Assembly (NCBI GenBank): GCA_024278285.1 | Contig: JAJRTM010000073.1 | Coordinates: 1-11,117 of the forward strand | Length of the DNA stretch: 11,117 bases | Direction: 5' to 3' | Source of the DNA: Planctomycetota bacterium | GTDB lineage: Bacteria > Planctomycetota > Planctomycetia > Planctomycetales > Planctomycetaceae | Shown here: piece by piece, positions 1 to 4,806 of the stretch | How positions within the stretch are numbered: position 1 is the stretch's first letter | Layout: every line of letters starts with the position of its first letter | The notes under the pieces: generated by a model | Seen by the model: the letters and a program-made list of their open reading frames with translations, nothing else | Databases searched by the model: none | What the model was told of the DNA's origin: nothing | Made by a program: the position numbers and the translations under genes

Positions 1-352
1 CTGGGAATTGTTCCGGCGAGTTGGTTTCATTGGAAATTTTTCAGGCGGCAACTCGAATTCGTCACCTCGCATTTCCTTTCCCGCTACCACAATGCTCACT
101 CGCAACTCCCGTCGCCTCACTGGGATCAAACCAAATTAAAAGGGAGTCAGTCAGGAAAACAAAAACATTCGCTGCATGGCGAGTGACCCGTAAGACGGTT
201 TTTTCAGTAAACCTGACGCTGCCCAATTGCGACCAATGATAAATAGAGAGTGGGATTTGTTATTATTGTGCCCTTGATTCACCGGCATCAGACTGATACG
301 GCGTTAGATTTAAAAAAGTGGAAACTACATTTGATGGGTGCAAGCACGCCAT

Positions 353-418
353 CCTACTATTTCCTAACGCCTAATACCTACTACCTACTACCTACTACCT
401 ACTACCTAACGCCTACTT
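353..418. repeat. Heptanucleotide tandem array (CCTACTA type)
   Basis: From 363 to 418 eight 7-bp units follow each other without interruption: CCTAACG, CCTAATA, four perfect CCTACTA (377-404), CCTAACG, CCTACTT. A further CCTACTA stands at 353-359, three T away. All units share CCTA and vary only in the last three bases. No encoded peptide makes sense across it, and a 7-bp unit shifts frame with each copy. It resembles the short tandemly repeated heptamers known from cyanobacteria and other bacteria; function unknown. Confidence 0.9.
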
Positions 419-423
419 TCCTG

Positions 424-449
424 TTTGGTTCCAGCTATGCCCAGTTAGG
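424..449 (+). repeat. Dispersed 26-bp motif, copy 1 (degenerate)
   Basis: The 26 bases starting TTTGGTTCC and ending GTTAGG match the motif at 3534-3559 at 22 of 26 positions by hand alignment. In the other copy the centre is a neat hairpin (CCGGC TAC GCCGG); here three of the changes break that stem. It sits 10 bp beyond the dehydrogenase stop codon, the usual place for extragenic repeats. Confidence 0.7.
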
Positions 450-458
450 GAACCTCTA

Positions 459-1460
459 TCAATACCACGATTCTTTATCGACACGATTAAGTAAATCTTC
501 CTGATTCGAGAACCGGCGAACATTTTCACAAAGCAGTTCCAGGTGTCTTTCCGAAACTCGTGGAGAGGCGGCTGCAATGTGAGGGGTGATGATAACATTT
601 TTCATCTTCCATAATGGATGCGATGAGGGCAACGGCTCTTCTTCGAATACATCCAATGCAGCCCCGGCAATCCTGTTGTTGGTCAGTGCGTCAACAAGAT
701 CGTCCAATTTGACAATCGCTCCTCTGCCGATATTGATCAAAAAAGAATTTGGTTTCATCTGCTCAAACAATTCACGATCAAACAACTGTTCGGTTTCTGG
801 CGTGTGTGGAGCAGCAATAACAACGAAATCACTTTGTTTGAGTAATTCGTCGAGCTTCGAAACCGGCCAGCAATTTTTCAGAACTTCCGGGATTGAACAG
901 GGGTGCGGATCGACGCCAAGAATTTTCATCCCAAACGCAGATGCCCTGCAGGCAATTTCACTTCCGATTGCACCGACACCAATAATTCCCATGATGCAAT
1001 CGGAAAGATGCCGATGTGTTTTATCGACGGGCGTTAATGTCCCCGGCGATTGGATGAAATCCGTTTTCGCTGATTCATTTCCAACTGGTGCCCAGCATTT
1101 TTGTTGTTGCTGATCTCGATACAGGTGTAAATTTCGAGCCAGCATCAAAACATATCCCATGACATGATCGGCAATGACATCCGAAAAAATCCCTCGCATG
1201 TTGGTTAATATCACCGGGTGTTCAATCAGTTCCGGAAAAAGATAATGTTCCAGACTGGCGGTCGGAGATTGTATCCATTGAAGTTTATCTGCCTGTGACA
1301 GAAGCTCTGGTGTCATTTTTCCATAAAAAGCATCCGCCTTTTGAATTACCTGTTGGGCTTGCTGTTCGGATTCGATATTCATTATTTGCAAGGTCGGAGC
1401 AGCCGCTTGAATCGCTTGCAGACGTTGGGTATCAATCGCGGGATAGATCAATAGTAACAT
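459..1460 (-). CDS. D-2-hydroxyacid dehydrogenase (NAD-dependent)
   Basis: A 333-residue cytoplasmic oxidoreductase of the D-isomer-specific 2-hydroxyacid dehydrogenase family (the glyoxylate/hydroxypyruvate reductase and phosphoglycerate dehydrogenase type). The nucleotide-binding Rossmann motif GVGAIG is at 161-166, with the adenosine-ribose acidic residue D184 about 18 residues later (LGVDPHP), pointing to NAD(H). The catalytic triad is intact: R246 in NIGRGAIV, E275 in VFEEEPLP and H294 in TPHIAAA. Length is normal for a single-subunit member, with no ACT domain. Residues about 116-150, just before the Rossmann fold, are long and polar, so substrate preference cannot be read. The start is fixed: an in-frame TGA lies seven codons upstream with no other start codon between. 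No clear Shine-Dalgarno site. It is divergent from the PAS/AAA regulator, 106 bp away. The family is certain; the substrate (glyoxylate, hydroxypyruvate or other 2-oxoacid) is not. Confidence 0.95.
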   Translation of the reverse strand: MLLLIYPAIDTQRLQAIQAAAPTLQIMNIESEQQAQQVIQKADAFYGKMTPELLSQADKLQWIQSPTASLEHYLFPELIEHPVILTNMRGIFSDVIADHVMGYVLMLARNLHLYRDQQQQKCWAPVGNESAKTDFIQSPGTLTPVDKTHRHLSDCIMGIIGVGAIGSEIACRASAFGMKILGVDPHPCSIPEVLKNCWPVSKLDELLKQSDFVVIAAPHTPETEQLFDRELFEQMKPNSFLINIGRGAIVKLDDLVDALTNNRIAGAALDVFEEEPLPSSHPLWKMKNVIITPHIAAASPRVSERHLELLCENVRRFSNQEDLLNRVDKESWY

Positions 1461-1566
1461 GTTCTTGGTTTCAGATGCTCAAGGGGTTATGATAAAGCGA
1501 GCCGGGGCGTGAACTTGCGTCTTGTCATTTCGATCTCTCTTTAAACTCGCCGAAGTATGATAGCCG
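1461..1566. promoter_or_regulatory. Divergent promoter region (dehydrogenase / PAS-AAA regulator)
   Basis: This 106-bp gap separates two start codons pointing away from each other, so both promoters must lie here or overlap the genes. I could not assign a -35/-10 pair with acceptable spacing on either strand and saw no -24/-12 (GG-N10-GC) sigma-54 element. The arrangement makes the regulator a candidate for controlling the dehydrogenase; this is inference from position only. Confidence 0.5.
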
Positions 1567-2925
1567 ATGCCGAAGAAATATCGCAGTCAGAGTGGAATTG
1601 TTTCCTGGTTGGCAAACTCGGTCCGTCCGGTTTTTATGCTCGACCACCGCTGGCGAGTCCGCTTTTTTAACCAGGGCTGTGTCGAACTAACAGGATGCCA
1701 ACCTGAAGATATGATCGGGAAAATCTGCGAATACCATGCCGAATCGTTGGAGAATTTGAGTGATCGTGTTTTGAATTCACTCGCTCCCCCAGCAGAAGTG
1801 TTTCAGGGGCAGGAACTGTTTACTAAAATAAACTTTATCGATTCACACGGGGAACCTCGTTCACCTTTCGTTCTTTATTTGCCGTTGTTTGATTCTACCG
1901 GCGAGTTGACCGCGGTGCTTGGGGTCTTGTTGGAGTTGGATGATCTCGCGCCACAGTTGCAGCCTTCTTTTTCTCAGCAGCTTCATTCAGAGTTAGCCGG
2001 GTTGATGCAGCAACATTACCAGCGTCACGATCAGGCAACGCTGATTGCCCGTAGCCCGGCGATGCGGTCTGTTTCCAATCAGATTCAAGTGGCCCGTGGC
2101 TGCAACGCAGCGGTTCATCTTTGTGGGGAACCGGGAACCGGGAAACAATATATTGCCAGAATGATTCATCACTCTTCAAGCAGTGCAGAGTCTCCCCTTG
2201 TACTTCTCGAATGCAGTCAGCTTCCTCGTACTGATCAAAGACGAATGCTGAAAGAAGCTCTTACTCACGCGGGAGAGCTGAGTGCCCCCGGAGCGATTTT
2301 TCTGAAAGATGTCGAAAAACTCGCCCTCGATTTACAAGTCTGGCTGGCAGAAGTAATCGAACGAGATGAATGGCCCGTGCAGTATCGTCTGTTTACATCC
2401 ACAACGCATTGCCTGCGTGAATTGGTGAAGCAGGATCAGTTTGATCGTTCTTTCTGCTTTGCGATTGAAACCATTTCAATCCCCTTACCTGCCCTATCGG
2501 AACGAGTTGAAGATTTTGAATTGCTTTGTCAGTATTTTGTGGAACAGAGTAATCATCATTCTGAAAAACAACTCAGCGGGTTAACTCGTGAAACTCTCGA
2601 CGAATTTCAACAATATGGCTGGCCGGGAAATATCCGGGAGTTGAAGTTGGTCATTCAAGAAGCGTGTCAACTTTGCCCTGGTCCTTTAATTTCGATTGAA
2701 CATCTACCATTTCGGTTCCAAACGGGAAAAAGTGCTCAACGTTCGTTGCCTGCCAGAAAGCCAACGTTCAAGCCTTTATCTTCCCTTTTAGAGACGGTTG
2801 AAAAAGAAGAAATTACTCGCGTCCTGGTAGCCACAAAGGGAAATAAAGCAAAAGCGGCGGAACTGCTCGGTTTAACCCGGGCCAAGTTATACCGGCGTAT
2901 TGAATCATTGGAAATAAAGGAATAA
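1567..2925 (+). CDS. PAS / degenerate AAA+ / Fis-HTH transcriptional regulator
   Basis: A 452-residue protein built like an NtrC-class enhancer-binding protein. Residues about 11-125 form a PAS-type sensor (LDHRWRVRFFNQGCVELTG). An AAA+ domain covers about 157-385, and a Fis-type HTH lies at about 405-448, ending in TRAKLYRRIESL. Walker A is intact (GEPGTGKQ, 187-194) and so is the sensor II motif WPGNIREL (352-359). The sigma-54-contacting GAFTGA loop, expected between about 215 and 240, is absent. Walker B reads IFLKDVE (244-250) instead of the usual FLDE. In the segment matching FRxDLYYRL both arginine-finger positions are changed (FDRSFCFAI, 292-300). It therefore probably does not remodel sigma-54 holoenzyme and may act as a DNA-binding sensor with weak or no ATPase. 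The start is certain at its 5' limit: an in-frame TAG lies two codons upstream (1561-1563). Annotation pipelines will probably call it sigma-54-dependent, which the motifs argue against. Confidence 0.9.
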   Translation: MPKKYRSQSGIVSWLANSVRPVFMLDHRWRVRFFNQGCVELTGCQPEDMIGKICEYHAESLENLSDRVLNSLAPPAEVFQGQELFTKINFIDSHGEPRSPFVLYLPLFDSTGELTAVLGVLLELDDLAPQLQPSFSQQLHSELAGLMQQHYQRHDQATLIARSPAMRSVSNQIQVARGCNAAVHLCGEPGTGKQYIARMIHHSSSSAESPLVLLECSQLPRTDQRRMLKEALTHAGELSAPGAIFLKDVEKLALDLQVWLAEVIERDEWPVQYRLFTSTTHCLRELVKQDQFDRSFCFAIETISIPLPALSERVEDFELLCQYFVEQSNHHSEKQLSGLTRETLDEFQQYGWPGNIRELKLVIQEACQLCPGPLISIEHLPFRFQTGKSAQRSLPARKPTFKPLSSLLETVEKEEITRVLVATKGNKAKAAELLGLTRAKLYRRIESLEIKE

Positions 2926-2984
2926 GGTTCTTCCTCTATATTTAATGGCTGAAGATTTGAAAAAGCCACGGATGAGCACAGATT
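2926..2984 (+). repeat. Outer inverted repeat, left arm
   Basis: It begins at the base after the regulator stop codon. It shares with the reverse complement of 3563-3618, in the same order, the blocks GGTTCTTC, TTAATGGCT, AAAAAG, CCACGGATG, GCAC and GATT, with small indels between blocks. The CCACGGATG-GCAC-GATT part is a motif often seen dispersed in bacterial intergenic DNA. Together the arms enclose about 580 bp. Confidence 0.75.
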
Positions 2985-3048
2985 TTCACGGATAAATTCT
3001 TCTACACAATCTGCTTTCAGAACAGGAAGCGTCATTCCCAGTCACTCA

Positions 3049-3064
3049 TCATTGAATAGTTACC
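3049..3064 (+). repeat. Inner inverted repeat, left arm
   Basis: The 16 bases TCATTGAATAGTTACC pair with 3439-3454 with one mismatch; the core of 13 bases is perfect. The pair is nested inside the outer inverted repeat, and about 375 bp separate the arms. Confidence 0.75.
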
Positions 3065-3232
3065 ATTTGACATAAATAATGTCGTTGTTATTTGAGTGGC
3101 ATTTTTATTGATCTGTATTACTAACGTTAAAAGTTTACGACGCTTGCGCAAATTATTTCAAAACGAGAGCATCGCATCAATGAGGCATACAAGTTAAATG
3201 CCGACGCCCTGGTCACCTGTCTTATTGTTTTT

Positions 3233-3265
3233 CACCACAAAGCCGCGAAGGCACCAAGAAAGAAG
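3233..3265 (+). repeat. Purine-rich dispersed motif (CACCACAAAG...GAAGGCACCAAG)
   Basis: The stretch CACCACAAAGCCGCGAAGG followed by CACCAAGAAAGAAG has the look of a widespread extragenic motif (variants of accacaaagNcacgaagNcacaaag) in many bacterial genomes, including planctomycetes. The recognition is from memory of that pattern; only one copy in this orientation lies in the window, with a related pyrimidine-rich version at 3395-3430. Confidence 0.5.
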
Positions 3266-3343
3266 AAAAATGGAACGGAGACCCTGGCTGAATTTGATTC
3301 GCGATCATTGGTGTTTATTCGCGGTTCGACACCTTCCAATCAA

Positions 3344-3384
3344 GCAGACCTGTTGACGCCGTCGCCTACGGCTTGCCGTTAAAC
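3344..3384 (+). repeat. 41-bp REP-like element, copy 1
   Basis: It starts GCAGACCTG and ends GGCTTGCCGTTAAAC, and matches copies at 6801-6841, 9369-9409 and, reversed, 6664-6704 over exactly 41 bases. The core is GTCGCCT-N-CGGCTTGCCG. This copy differs at a few bases (GACGCC for TACGCA, TAC for TTC), changes that create a better hairpin in its middle (GCCGT cgcct ACGGC). Confidence 0.88.
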
Positions 3385-3394
3385 GATTTTCTAC

Positions 3395-3430
3395 TTTTTT
3401 CGTGTTTTTCGTTTCTTTCGTGGTTCTTAA
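3395..3430 (-). repeat. Pyrimidine-rich dispersed motif (CGTGTTTTTCGTTTCTTTCGTGG)
   Basis: Read on the minus strand this is AAGAACCACGAAAGAAACG followed by AAAAACACG. It is a tandem-like run of 8-10 bp ACGAAA units, of the same general kind as the motif at 3233-3265 but in the opposite orientation. No coding sense. It probably belongs to the same family of widespread extragenic repeats. Confidence 0.5.
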
Positions 3431-3438
3431 AAGTTTAA

Positions 3439-3454
3439 GGTAACTATTCAACGA
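3439..3454 (-). repeat. Inner inverted repeat, right arm
   Basis: Reverse complement of 3049-3064 with one mismatch; the perfect part is GGTAACTATTCAA (3439-3451). It lies directly right of the pyrimidine-rich motif, as if the motifs had been laid down as blocks. Confidence 0.75.
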
Positions 3455-3495
3455 TTCAGTAAGAGAGTGGCTCAGTTGTTACAATCTTTTCTTAT

Positions 3496-3530
3496 TTCTC
3501 TGCGGTTCTCTGCGAACTCTGCGGTAAAAC
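3496..3530 (+). repeat. TCTGCGGTT-type imperfect triplet repeat
   Basis: Three imperfect 9-10 bp units follow each other: TCTGCGGTTC, TCTGCGAAC, TCTGCGGTAAAAC. The arrangement matches a widely dispersed extragenic motif (ctctgcgNNctctgcgNNctctgcggt) known to me from several bacterial phyla. Only one copy is present here. Confidence 0.55.
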
Positions 3531-3533
3531 TTA

Positions 3534-3559
3534 TTTGGTTCCGGCTACGCCGGGTTAGG
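3534..3559 (+). repeat. Dispersed 26-bp motif, copy 2 (hairpin intact)
   Basis: It matches 424-449 at 22 of 26 positions. Its centre CCGGC TAC GCCGG forms a 5-bp GC stem with a 3-base loop. Compared with copy 1 the substitutions keep the flanks and restore the stem, which suggests that this is nearer the ancestral form. Confidence 0.7.
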
Positions 3560-3562
3560 TTT

Positions 3563-3618
3563 AATCCGTGCGCATCCGTGGCTCTTTTTCTTTGAGCCAT
3601 TAAGTTCTGCGAAGAACC
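3563..3618 (-). repeat. Outer inverted repeat, right arm
   Basis: Its reverse complement reads GGTTCTTCGCAGAAC then TTAATGGCT, AAAAAGAGCCACGGATG, GCAC and GATT, parallel to 2926-2984. It ends 52 bp short of the permease stop codon. Within it, GTTCT GCGA AGAAC (3604-3617) is a small 5-bp hairpin that could weakly affect transcript ends of the permease mRNA; there is no T-tract. Confidence 0.75.
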
Positions 3619-3670
3619 AAGAATAAGAAGGCGTCTTGTTGTCACTATGATGAAACATTTTTGAAATGAG

Positions 3671-4672
3671 TTATGCAGCTTGCTTGCGGTGCCTCACTTG
3701 GTCGACAAAGACAGCGATGATGACGACCAGTCCCAGAATCATATCCTGCATCGAATTACTGATTCCCAGTTGAGTACACCCGCTTTGAATGACGGTCATA
3801 ATGGCTGCTCCTGCGAGTGTTCCCAGGACCGTGCCACTTCCGCCGTTGAGGCTGCCGCCGCCGATGACGACCGCTGCGATTACTTTCAATTCCATCCCAA
3901 TTCCAGAAGTCGGGTTGCCAACCGAAAGACGCGAAAACTGGTACATACCTGCGATCCCGATAAACAGCCCCGCCAGCGTATAAACCAGAATTTTCGTGCG
4001 TGTTACATTCACTCCACATAATCTCGCCGTACTTTCGTTGGAACCGATTGCGAAAACATGTCTGCTGAAAACAGTATAGCGAAGCGCGATCGCAACAATC
4101 ACCGAAAAAACAAGCACTCCCCAAACTCCCAAAGGAAGCCCTGCAACAGAAGCATAATCACGCGTACTTAAATATGCCTGTAACCATTGTGGAATTTGTG
4201 TTTCCCGGCTTGGGCGAACCGTCGTTTGATTCGCAATCAGTTTCGCAACGCCCAGAAAAATCGACATCGTTCCGAGTGTGACAATAAACGGGATCATCTT
4301 CAAACCGCTGATCAATATCCCGTTGAGCAATCCGCATAGACAGCCAGTCAGCAGGCAAAGAGTAATTGCCATTGTCGGACTGTAATCTGCTTTCAGAAAA
4401 TAGGCCAATACGGTCGCACAGAGCGCGAGCGCAGTCCCTGCTGAAAGATCGATCCCGCCCGCAATAATAATGAACGTCATCCCCAGCGCAGCCACAGCGA
4501 CTGTCGAAGTATTGGTACAGATGCGAAGAAAGTTGCTTGTTGTCAAAAATCGGCCACCATCCGCTTGAAAGTGATCCGCTACTCCAAAAATTGCAACCAC
4601 AACAAACAACGCGATCAACGGACCAACCGCAACAAAAAGATGTTTTATCCAATTGGTTGCTTCTGTCTTCAT
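3671..4672 (-). CDS. Ribose-type ABC transporter permease (BPD_transp_2 family)
   Basis: A 333-residue inner-membrane permease of the RbsC/XylH/AraH sugar-importer family, hydrophobic along nearly its whole length with about eight to ten helices. Family landmarks in order: a first helix at about 11-31, the motif [12 protein letters not shown] at 69-80, a GLLNGIL turn (114-120), [14 protein letters not shown] (128-141), [20 protein letters not shown] (202-221) and the C-terminal coupling stretch [20 protein letters not shown] (266-285). The C terminus is short and basic. The start has a good AGGA site 5 bases upstream. Its 5' neighbour is the divergent sulfatase and its 3' side is gene-free, so the ATPase and binding protein that a working importer needs are not adjacent. 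Substrate unknown; sugar transport is inferred from the family and from the sulfatase/kinase neighbours. The family call is secure. Confidence 0.94.
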   Translation of the reverse strand: MKTEATNWIKHLFVAVGPLIALFVVVAIFGVADHFQADGGRFLTTSNFLRICTNTSTVAVAALGMTFIIIAGGIDLSAGTALALCATVLAYFLKADYSPTMAITLCLLTGCLCGLLNGILISGLKMIPFIVTLGTMSIFLGVAKLIANQTTVRPSRETQIPQWLQAYLSTRDYASVAGLPLGVWGVLVFSVIVAIALRYTVFSRHVFAIGSNESTARLCGVNVTRTKILVYTLAGLFIGIAGMYQFSRLSVGNPTSGIGMELKVIAAVVIGGGSLNGGSGTVLGTLAGAAIMTVIQSGCTQLGISNSMQDMILGLVVIIAVFVDQVRHRKQAA

Positions 4673-4677
4673 CTGTT

Positions 4678-4681
4678 TCCT
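4678..4681 (-). promoter_or_regulatory. Ribosome binding site of the permease
   Basis: On the minus strand the sequence CAGGAAACAG directly precedes the ATG, giving AGGA with a 5-base spacer. This supports the 4672 start. Confidence 0.7.
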
Positions 4682-4794
4682 GATATCCTGATTAAAAAAG
4701 AAATTAAGGAATATTCAACATACCGAGTAAATCGAATGTTGTCGAACGAGATCGACTTCCACTACCCGCCTTTTTCGTTTCACTTACTTCTCTT

Positions 4795-4800
4795 GGGAGA
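4795..4800 (+). promoter_or_regulatory. Ribosome binding site deciding a GTG start (sulfatase 1)
   Basis: GGGAGA lies 6 bases before the GTG at 4807. No ATG is close enough to compete. The following residues read as a signal peptide, so the GTG start is preferred. The SGSH-like gene uses the same TGGGAG site (6875-6879). Confidence 0.75.
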
Positions 4801-4806
4801 CTGATC

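Larger units (their letters stand above)
1..458. other. Intergenic region without a convincing gene
   Basis: I see no credible coding region here. A frame open from the window edge to 239 on the plus strand gives a Ser/Thr/Arg/Lys-rich peptide with no recognisable motif and no ribosome binding site, so it could at most be the tail of something outside the window. The right part holds a heptanucleotide tandem array and one copy of a dispersed motif just beyond the stop codon of the dehydrogenase. A short hairpin followed by six T (188-204) was judged too weak to call as a terminator. Confidence 0.6.
2926..3670. other. Gene-free repeat mosaic between regulator and permease
   Basis: About 745 bp without a believable reading frame on either strand. 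It lies between two convergent 3' ends (regulator on plus, permease on minus). It is packed with extragenic repeat motifs, listed separately: outer and inner inverted repeats, a 41-bp REP-like element and several simple AC- or CT-rich dispersed motifs. The composition is uneven, with AT-rich patches around 3061-3180 and polypurine/polypyrimidine tracts around 3233-3430. It looks like accumulated or decayed non-autonomous mobile sequence rather than a lost gene. Confidence 0.75.
4673..4806. promoter_or_regulatory. Divergent promoter region (permease / sulfatase 1)
   Basis: 134 bp between two outward-facing start codons, AT-rich in its left half. Two imperfect dyads stand out: CAACAT (4716-4721) against ATGTTG (4736-4741), and GTCGA-N6-TCGAC (4741-4756). 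They abut at 4741. Arms of 5-6 bp can arise by chance, so these are only candidate operators. No convincing -35/-10 pair was found. Confidence 0.4.

Noticed and set aside
188..204. Possible intrinsic terminator (CCGT AAG ACGG followed by six T)
   Set aside because: The stem is only 4 bp and no gene is seen to end just before it, so it is not supported.
21..239. Open frame at the left edge on the plus strand (72 codons, open to the window start)
   Set aside because: The peptide has no recognisable motif, no ribosome site and poor composition; it may be chance or an unreadable tail of a gene outside the window.
353..418. CRISPR array
   Set aside because: The units are 7 bp with no spacers and no cas genes lie nearby; it is a simple tandem repeat.
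586..1113. 175-codon plus-strand frame antisense to the dehydrogenase
   Set aside because: It is the shadow of a well-conserved dehydrogenase with intact motifs; its peptide is Ser/Asn-rich with no domain.
2926..3670. Pseudogene or insertion-sequence remnant encoding a transposase
   Set aside because: No fragment of a transposase or other protein motif could be read in any frame; only repeat sequence is visible.
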